A stretch of 10,026 bases of DNA from Chloroflexota bacterium (GTDB lineage: Bacteria; Chloroflexota; Limnocylindria; Limnocylindrales; CSP1-4), in NCBI GenBank assembly GCA_021790375.1, contig JAJYEB010000044.1, positions 1 through 10,026 of the forward strand. The letters run 5' to 3'. The notes below the pieces were generated by a model that was not told the DNA's origin, made no database searches, and saw nothing but the letters and a program-made list of their open reading frames with translations. This document shows, piece after piece, positions 6,269-10,026 of the stretch. Positions within the stretch are counted from its first letter, which is position 1; the number at the start of each line of letters is the position of its first letter. The translations under genes and the position numbers were made by a program.

Positions 6269-6330
6269 AACGGCCCGGGCGTGTGCGACTCCGGCGCGTG
6301 ACGCGCGCCGCGGTCTGCCAGCGGGCCGTT
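6269..6330 (+). promoter_or_regulatory. Nested inverted repeat in the putative pnt leader
   Basis: The outer arms AACGGCCCG (6269-6277) and CGGGCCGTT (6322-6330) are perfectly complementary over 9 bp. Between them an inner 7-bp stem, CGGCGCG (6292-6298) with CGCGCCG (6304-6310), closes a TGACG loop. The ribosome binding site AAGGA (6357-6361) and start codon (6371) lie about 27 and 41 bases downstream. If transcription starts near 6266, the RNA would fold this element first, as a 5'-leader structure. It does not match a riboswitch class I can name. It lacks a U-tract, so it does not look like a simple attenuator; mRNA stabilisation or protein binding are alternatives. Confidence 0.45.
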
Positions 6331-6370
6331 CTCATGTGGCTGTCACGCCACCGCACAAGGATGTCCGTAC

Positions 6371-7540
6371 ATGAAGGTTGGTGTCGCCAGGGAGACGGCG
6401 CCGGGAGAGCGCCGCGTGGCGCTGGTCCCGGAGACCCTCGCCAGGATCCAGAAGGCCGGCGCCGAGGTCATCGTCGAGCATGACGCGGGCCTCGGCTCGC
6501 ACTTCCCCGACAGCGCGTACGAGGCCGCCGGCGCGACCATCGTCTCCACGGATCAGCTCTACGCGCAGGCCGACCTGGTCGCCCGGGTGCAGAAGCCGTC
6601 GGCCACCGAGGTCGCCCGGATGCGTTCCGGCCAGGCCGTCGTCGGGTTCATGCAGCCACTGCTCGACCCCAAGCTCGCCGCGGAGCTGGCCGCGAAGGGC
6701 GTGACGGAGATCAGCCTGGACGCGATTCCCCGCACGCTGAGCCGTGCCCAGACCATGGACGCGCTCTCGTCGCAGGCCAACGTGGGCGGGTACAAGGCCG
6801 TCATCATGGCCGCGGAGACGTTCGCCCGCTACTTCCCCATGCTGACCACCGCCGCCGGGACGGCCAAGCCCGCGAACGTGCTGGTGCTCGGGATCGGCGT
6901 CGCGGGGCTCCAGGCGATCGCGACCGCGCGGCGCCTCGGCGCGGTCGTCAAGGCCTACGACGTGCGCCGCGAAACGAAGGAGCAGGCCCAGAGCGTTGGC
7001 GCGCAGTTCATCGAGCTCAAGTCGGTCGCCGATGCGACGGGTGAGGGCGGCTATGCCCGCGCCCTCACGCCCGAGGAGCAGAAGGCGCAGCAGGACGAGC
7101 TCAACGGGTACATCGCCCAGCAGGACATCGTGATCACCACGGCGCAGGTTCCCGGCCGGAGGCCGCCGGTGCTCGTGACCGCCGCGGCCGTGGCGGGCAT
7201 GAAGCCCGGGGCGGTGATCGTGGACATGGCCGCCAGCGAGCTCGGGGGCAACTGCGAGCTCTCGAAGGCCGGCGAGACCGTGGAGACCGACAACGGGGTG
7301 ATCATCCTCGCCCCGACCAACCTTCCGGCGAGCATGCCCGGGAGCGCCAGCCTCTTCTACTCGCGCAACCTGGCGGCCCTCCTGCTGACCTTCATCAAGG
7401 ACGGGACCTTCACGATCGACCCGAGCGACGAGGTGCACGCCGCGACCGTCATCACGCACGGTGGCCAGGTCGTGCAGGCGGCGACCAGGAAGCTGATCGA
7501 GCCTGCCGCCGGCCCGACCAACGGAGGTTCCGCAGCATGA
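6371..7540 (+). CDS. pntAA: NAD(P) transhydrogenase, NAD(H)-binding subunit (alpha part 1)
   Basis: The 389-residue soluble domain I of proton-translocating transhydrogenase binds NAD(H) on the cytoplasmic side. It begins with VGVARETAPGERRVALVPE (3-21), the hallmark shared with alanine dehydrogenase. It keeps SRAQTMDALSSQANVGGY (124-141), the nucleotide fold GIGVAG (174-179) with D197 ending the second strand, KEQAQSVGAQFIEL (203-216) and the mobile-loop region GYIAQQDIVITTAQVPGR (246-263). It stops before any membrane helix, as in the three-gene form known from Rhodospirillum rubrum, whereas the E. coli alpha subunit is fused to the membrane segment. AAGGA (6357-6361) lies 9 bases before the ATG. 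Its stop overlaps the pntAB start (ATGA), so translation is probably coupled. Confidence 0.96.
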   Translation: MKVGVARETAPGERRVALVPETLARIQKAGAEVIVEHDAGLGSHFPDSAYEAAGATIVSTDQLYAQADLVARVQKPSATEVARMRSGQAVVGFMQPLLDPKLAAELAAKGVTEISLDAIPRTLSRAQTMDALSSQANVGGYKAVIMAAETFARYFPMLTTAAGTAKPANVLVLGIGVAGLQAIATARRLGAVVKAYDVRRETKEQAQSVGAQFIELKSVADATGEGGYARALTPEEQKAQQDELNGYIAQQDIVITTAQVPGRRPPVLVTAAAVAGMKPGAVIVDMAASELGGNCELSKAGETVETDNGVIILAPTNLPASMPGSASLFYSRNLAALLLTFIKDGTFTIDPSDEVHAATVITHGGQVVQAATRKLIEPAAGPTNGGSAA

Positions 7541-7857
7541 GCGTCGACCAGCTGATCTCGTCCCTGACGATCTTCGTGCTGGCCATCCTGGTCGGCTTCG
7601 AGGTCATCAGCAAGGTGCCGGCGACGCTCCACACGCCGCTGATGTCGGGCGCCAACTCGATCCACGGCATCGTGCTGGTGGGTGCCATGCTCATCGCCGC
7701 GATCGCGGACAACCCGCTCAGCATCGTCCTGAGCGTCCTGGCGGTGGCCTTCGCGGCCATGAACGTGGTCGGTGGCTACCTGGTCACGGACCGCATGCTC
7801 GAGATGTTCAAGAAGCGCCCCGTCGCGCCGAAGGCCGAGCCGAAGGTCGAGGCCTGA
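7537..7857 (+). CDS. pntAB: NAD(P) transhydrogenase, small membrane subunit (alpha part 2)
   Basis: The 106-residue protein forms part of the proton-conducting domain II. Three hydrophobic helices are seen at about residues 8-27, 42-59 and 61-82, with the conserved LHTPLMSGANSIHGI (31-45) between the first two. H43 sits where the E. coli alpha subunit has Ser. This position corresponds, as far as I recall, to the membrane histidine discussed for the Thermus thermophilus enzyme. The C-terminal tail is short and Lys/Pro/Ala-rich. GGAGG (7523-7527), inside the end of pntAA, lies 9 bases before its ATG. It is followed after 4 bases by pntB. Confidence 0.96.
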   Translation: MSVDQLISSLTIFVLAILVGFEVISKVPATLHTPLMSGANSIHGIVLVGAMLIAAIADNPLSIVLSVLAVAFAAMNVVGGYLVTDRMLEMFKKRPVAPKAEPKVEA

Positions 7858-7861
7858 CCCG

Positions 7862-9286
7862 ATGTCGCTCGACACCTTCATCCGGCTCGTCTACATCGTC
7901 GCCGCGGGCTGCTTCGTGCTGGGCCTGCACCTGATGAACTCGCCCGCCACCGCGCGGCGCGGGAACCAGCTCTCGGCGCTCGGCATGGCGGGGGCCGTGC
8001 TCGGCACGATCCTGCTGATCGCCGCCGGGGACGTCAGCACCAGCGGGACGCTGATCTGGCCGATCATCGTGGTGGGCATCGTGGTCGGCGGCGGCGCGGG
8101 GGCGTACAGCGCGCGCACCGTGAAGATGACCGCGATGCCGCAGCTCGTGAGCATCTTCAACGCCATGGGCGGCGGCGCCGCGGCGCTGGTGGCGATCGAC
8201 GAGTTCGTGCGCGCGGCGAACCTCGGTCCGCACACGCTGGGCACGGCCGAGGTGGTCGCCACGGTCCTCGACGTGGTGATCGGCTCGGTGACGTTCACCG
8301 GCTCGCTGATCGCCGCCGGCAAGCTCCAGGGGCTCATCACCGGCAAGCCGGTCAAGCTGCCGTTCGGCCAGGGGATCAACCTCGTGCTGGCCGTCGTCGC
8401 GCTGGCGACTGCCCTCTACCTGATCCTCGTCGGACAGATCCTGCTGGTGCTGGCCCTGCTGCTGGCCGCGGCGCTCGTCTTCGGCGTGACCATGGTGCTG
8501 CCCATCGGCGGCGCCGACATGCCGGTGGTGATCTCGCTGCTCAACGCGTTCACCGGCACGGCCGTGGCGATGGCCGGCTTCGTCATCGACAACCCGGTCC
8601 TGATCATCGCGGGTGCCCTGGTCGGCGCCTCGGGCGGGATCCTGACCAAGCTGATGGCCGACGCGATGAACCGCTCGATCATGAACATCATCGTCGGCGG
8701 GTTCGGCACGGGCGACGCGGGGACGGCGGCCGCCGGTGGTGCCACCGCGGGCGGGTCGGTCCGGGAACTGACCGTCGACGACGCCGCGATCCAGCTCTCG
8801 TATGCCCAGCGAGTGATCGTCGTGCCCGGCTACGGCCTCGCGGTCGCCCAGGCGCAGCACGTGACGGCAGAGCTGGCCGCGCTCCTCGAGGAGCGGGGCG
8901 TGGACGTCAAGTACGCCATCCATCCCGTGGCCGGCCGCATGCCGGGCCACATGAACGTGCTCCTGGCCGAGGCGAACGTGCCGTACCCGCAGCTCTGGGA
9001 GATGGAGGACATCAACCCGGAGTTCCAGCGCGCGGACGTGGCGCTCGTGCTCGGAGCCAACGACGTCACCAACCCCGCCGCCCGCTCGGATCCCTCGAGC
9101 CCGATCTACGGCATGCCGATCCTCGACGTCGACAAGGCCGCCAGCATCATCGTGGTGAAGCGCTCGATGCGGCCCGGGTACGCGGGCATCGACAACCTGC
9201 TCTACACGGACCCGAAGACGGGAATGCTCTTCGGCGACGCGAAGGACGTCCTGACGCACCTGATCTCGGCGGTCAAGGCGCAGTAG
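7862..9286 (+). CDS. pntB: NAD(P) transhydrogenase subunit beta
   Basis: The 474-residue protein combines the larger part of membrane domain II (about 1-280, eight or nine hydrophobic helices) with the NADP(H)-binding domain III (about 305-474), joined by a Gly/Ala-rich hinge (284-300). Domain III shows VPGYGLAVAQAQH (331-343), HPVAGRMPGHMNVLLAE (354-370), GAND (398-401), VKRSMRPGYAG (432-442) and MLFGDAK (465-471). D219 and N228 in GGADMPVVISLLN match E. coli beta Asp213 and Asn222. The E. coli His91 position is Asn100 here (VSIFNAMGG). With pntAA and pntAB it couples proton entry to hydride transfer from NADH to NADP+. GAGG (7849-7852) lies 9 bases before the ATG. The open frame extends upstream of 7862 only as out-of-frame pntAB sequence. 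Confidence 0.96.
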   Translation: MSLDTFIRLVYIVAAGCFVLGLHLMNSPATARRGNQLSALGMAGAVLGTILLIAAGDVSTSGTLIWPIIVVGIVVGGGAGAYSARTVKMTAMPQLVSIFNAMGGGAAALVAIDEFVRAANLGPHTLGTAEVVATVLDVVIGSVTFTGSLIAAGKLQGLITGKPVKLPFGQGINLVLAVVALATALYLILVGQILLVLALLLAAALVFGVTMVLPIGGADMPVVISLLNAFTGTAVAMAGFVIDNPVLIIAGALVGASGGILTKLMADAMNRSIMNIIVGGFGTGDAGTAAAGGATAGGSVRELTVDDAAIQLSYAQRVIVVPGYGLAVAQAQHVTAELAALLEERGVDVKYAIHPVAGRMPGHMNVLLAEANVPYPQLWEMEDINPEFQRADVALVLGANDVTNPAARSDPSSPIYGMPILDVDKAASIIVVKRSMRPGYAGIDNLLYTDPKTGMLFGDAKDVLTHLISAVKAQ

Positions 9287-9309
9287 CCGCCGCGGGAGGG
9301 GTTCAGCCC

Positions 9310-9323
9310 GGCGGTCGGCCGCC
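9310..9323 (+). terminator. Short UNCG-type hairpin after pntB
   Basis: GGCGG (9310-9314) and CCGCC (9319-9323) form a 5-bp stem closed by TCGG, a member of the stable UNCG tetraloop class, 24 bases after the pntB stop. It is followed by CTTCCCG rather than a U-run, so it is only a weak terminator candidate for the pnt operon. Confidence 0.3.
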
Positions 9324-9338
9324 CTTCCCGCTCCGCCC

Positions 9339-9410
9339 GGTCGGCGCGATCCTACGGTCGGCGCGGCCCGCCGGTCGGCGCGGCCCGCCGGTCGGCGCGG
9401 CCCGCCGGTC
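9339..9410. repeat. 17-bp tandem repeat, three perfect copies plus degenerate ends
   Basis: GGTCGGCGCGGCCCGCC is repeated exactly at 9356-9372, 9373-9389 and 9390-9406. It is preceded by a half-diverged copy at 9339-9355 (GGTCGGCGCG conserved) and followed by GGTC of a further start. It lies between pntB and the SRPBCC gene, where no gene reads through. Perfect copies suggest recent expansion. The GGCG/CGCC halves of each unit could also pair, so the RNA would be structured and could help end pnt transcription. Confidence 0.9.
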
Positions 9411-9464
9411 GCCCTGCGCCGGGGTCGCCAGCCGGGGACCCGGAACGACCGCCACGGGCCGGGC

Positions 9465-9470
9465 TATCCT
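9465..9470 (+). promoter_or_regulatory. Candidate -10 element of the SRPBCC gene
   Basis: TATCCT fits TANNNT and ends 7 bases before the ATG at 9478; the bases between contain no Shine-Dalgarno. This suggests a leaderless mRNA started just upstream of the codon. The -35 region (GGAACG, 9442-9447) is poor. Confidence 0.4.
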
Positions 9471-9477
9471 CTGCTCC

Positions 9478-9909
9478 ATGGACCAGCACCACAGCGTGGA
9501 GCTGCAGGGCGAGGTGCGGGCGCACCGCGACCTGGTCTGGCCGCTCCTTTCGACCTCCGGCGGCCTGGCCCGATGGCTGGACGGCGCAGAGTTCGAGGCC
9601 CGGGTGGGGGCTCCGGTCCGGCTGCGGCTCGCCGATGCGGTGGCGGTCGGTGCCGTCCTGGCGGTCGATCCGCCCCAGCACGTGTCGTTCTCGCTCGACT
9701 GGGAGGATGCGCCGCTGGGGCAGCCCACGGTGGTGGCGCTCGACGCGATCGATCATGGCGAGGTGACCCACGTGACGCTGCGCCACGTGGGTCTCCCGGG
9801 AGGCCGCCAGCGGGAGCTCCACGAGGCCCTGTGGCTGCACTGGTTTCCCCGGCTGCTCCGGGTGGCGGCCGAGGCCGGGCGATCCGTGCCGAAGGTGGGC
9901 GCCTCCTAG
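9478..9909 (+). CDS. SRPBCC/AHSA1-like ligand-binding domain protein
   Basis: The 143-residue single-domain protein has the helix-grip pattern. A first strand, VELQGEVRAH (7-16), leads into LVWPLLSTSGGLARWL (19-34), the usual strand-helix-helix start with the conserved aromatic W33. Alternating strands follow, including VSFSLDWE and VTHVTLRHVGL, and a long amphipathic C-terminal helix (about 111-133, RELHEALWLHWFPRLLRVAA) would cover the cavity. Relatives include AHSA1/START-type proteins that bind hydrophobic ligands or assist Hsp90-like partners. No specific ligand or partner can be read from this sequence. It is a lone gene with its own -10, and a hairpin follows its stop. The assignment is by fold pattern, not by a diagnostic motif. 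Confidence 0.78.
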   Translation: MDQHHSVELQGEVRAHRDLVWPLLSTSGGLARWLDGAEFEARVGAPVRLRLADAVAVGAVLAVDPPQHVSFSLDWEDAPLGQPTVVALDAIDHGEVTHVTLRHVGLPGGRQRELHEALWLHWFPRLLRVAAEAGRSVPKVGAS

Positions 9910-9928
9910 GTGGCTGGTGTCTTTCGCG

Positions 9929-9954
9929 GGGCAGCGGGGAGACCGCCGCTGCCT
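9929..9954 (+). terminator. Candidate terminator hairpin after the SRPBCC gene
   Basis: GGGCAGCGG (9929-9937) and CCGCTGCCT (9946-9954) pair over 9 bp, including one G-U, with an 8-base loop, 19 bases after the stop. There is no U-tract. The remaining bases to the window end show only a small palindrome, CTGACGGTCAG (9966-9976), and a direct GCCCGGC repeat near 9995-10009. No gene is visible. Confidence 0.4.
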
Positions 9955-10026
9955 GGTCGACTGGCCTGACGGTCAGCTGATCCGCTGCGGGAGGGCCCGG
10001 CAGCCCGGCTCGCGCGCAGCTACGAT

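Larger units (their letters stand above)
6040..6370. other. 331-bp divergent spacer between the HD gene and the pnt operon
   Basis: No credible gene lies here. In order it holds the HD-gene -10 (6049-6054), a 10-bp periodic repeat ending in a palindrome (6104-6146), an isolated strong hairpin (6184-6205), a pnt -10 candidate (6254-6259), a nested inverted repeat in the putative pnt leader (6269-6330), and the pntAA ribosome binding site AAGGA (6357-6361). The length and density of symmetry are unusual against the other, tighter spacers of this window. Confidence 0.7.

Noticed and set aside
7808..9259. Long minus-strand open frame opposite pntB
   Set aside because: Its His/Asp/Arg-rich composition is the antisense of pntB codons. 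The plus strand encodes an unmistakable PntB.
9339..9410. CRISPR array or attachment site
   Set aside because: The 17-bp units abut without spacers, and no integrase or mobile gene is nearby.
9910..10026. tRNA or small RNA gene in the right-hand tail
   Set aside because: The hairpin at 9929-9954 does not extend into a cloverleaf, and no T-loop GTTCRA-like segment is present.

Overview
The window is about 10 kb of very GC-rich bacterial chromosome with compact genes and no sign of mobile or phage DNA. Three things point to a high-GC, soil- or freshwater-type lineage such as Chloroflexota (Limnocylindria/Dormibacteria-like) or a deep actinobacterium: the base composition, the split three-gene transhydrogenase, and an Fpg/Nei glycosylase of the kind common in Actinobacteria and Chloroflexota. 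This placement is an inference, because there is no rRNA or other marker gene to test it.

Layout from left to right. Minus strand: a membrane protein with a Toastrack-like C-terminal region (95-1078) and, overlapping its stop, the first 32 codons of a PspC-domain gene that runs off the left edge. This pair looks like an envelope-stress unit. Plus strand: a zinc-dependent alcohol dehydrogenase (1273-2283), divergent from the Toastrack gene. Minus strand: an Fpg/Nei-type DNA glycosylase (2317-3321), convergent with the dehydrogenase. Plus strand: a class I SAM-dependent methyltransferase (3556-4539), divergent from the glycosylase across a spacer that holds a tandem 20/21-bp repeat. Minus strand: an HD-domain phosphohydrolase (4585-6039), convergent with the methyltransferase. 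Plus strand: the proton-translocating NAD(P) transhydrogenase operon pntAA-pntAB-pntB (6371-9286), behind a 331-bp spacer rich in repeats and hairpins. Plus strand: a small SRPBCC/AHSA1-like protein (9478-9909). The last 117 bases hold one hairpin and no visible gene.

Apart from the pnt operon and the PspC/Toastrack pair, the genes are single transcription units with alternating strands, and I see no shared pathway. The pnt operon couples the proton gradient to hydride transfer between NADH and NADP+. Four single genes lack a Shine-Dalgarno sequence and have a -10-like hexamer 6-9 bases before the start codon, which suggests leaderless mRNAs. The pnt genes, the glycosylase and the Toastrack gene have purine-rich ribosome binding sites.

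I found no convincing new multi-gene system. The best leads are non-coding: the repeat array at about 3335-3498, the nested inverted repeats in the putative pnt leader (6269-6330), a perfect 9-bp-stem hairpin at 6184-6205, and a 17-bp tandem repeat at 9339-9410.
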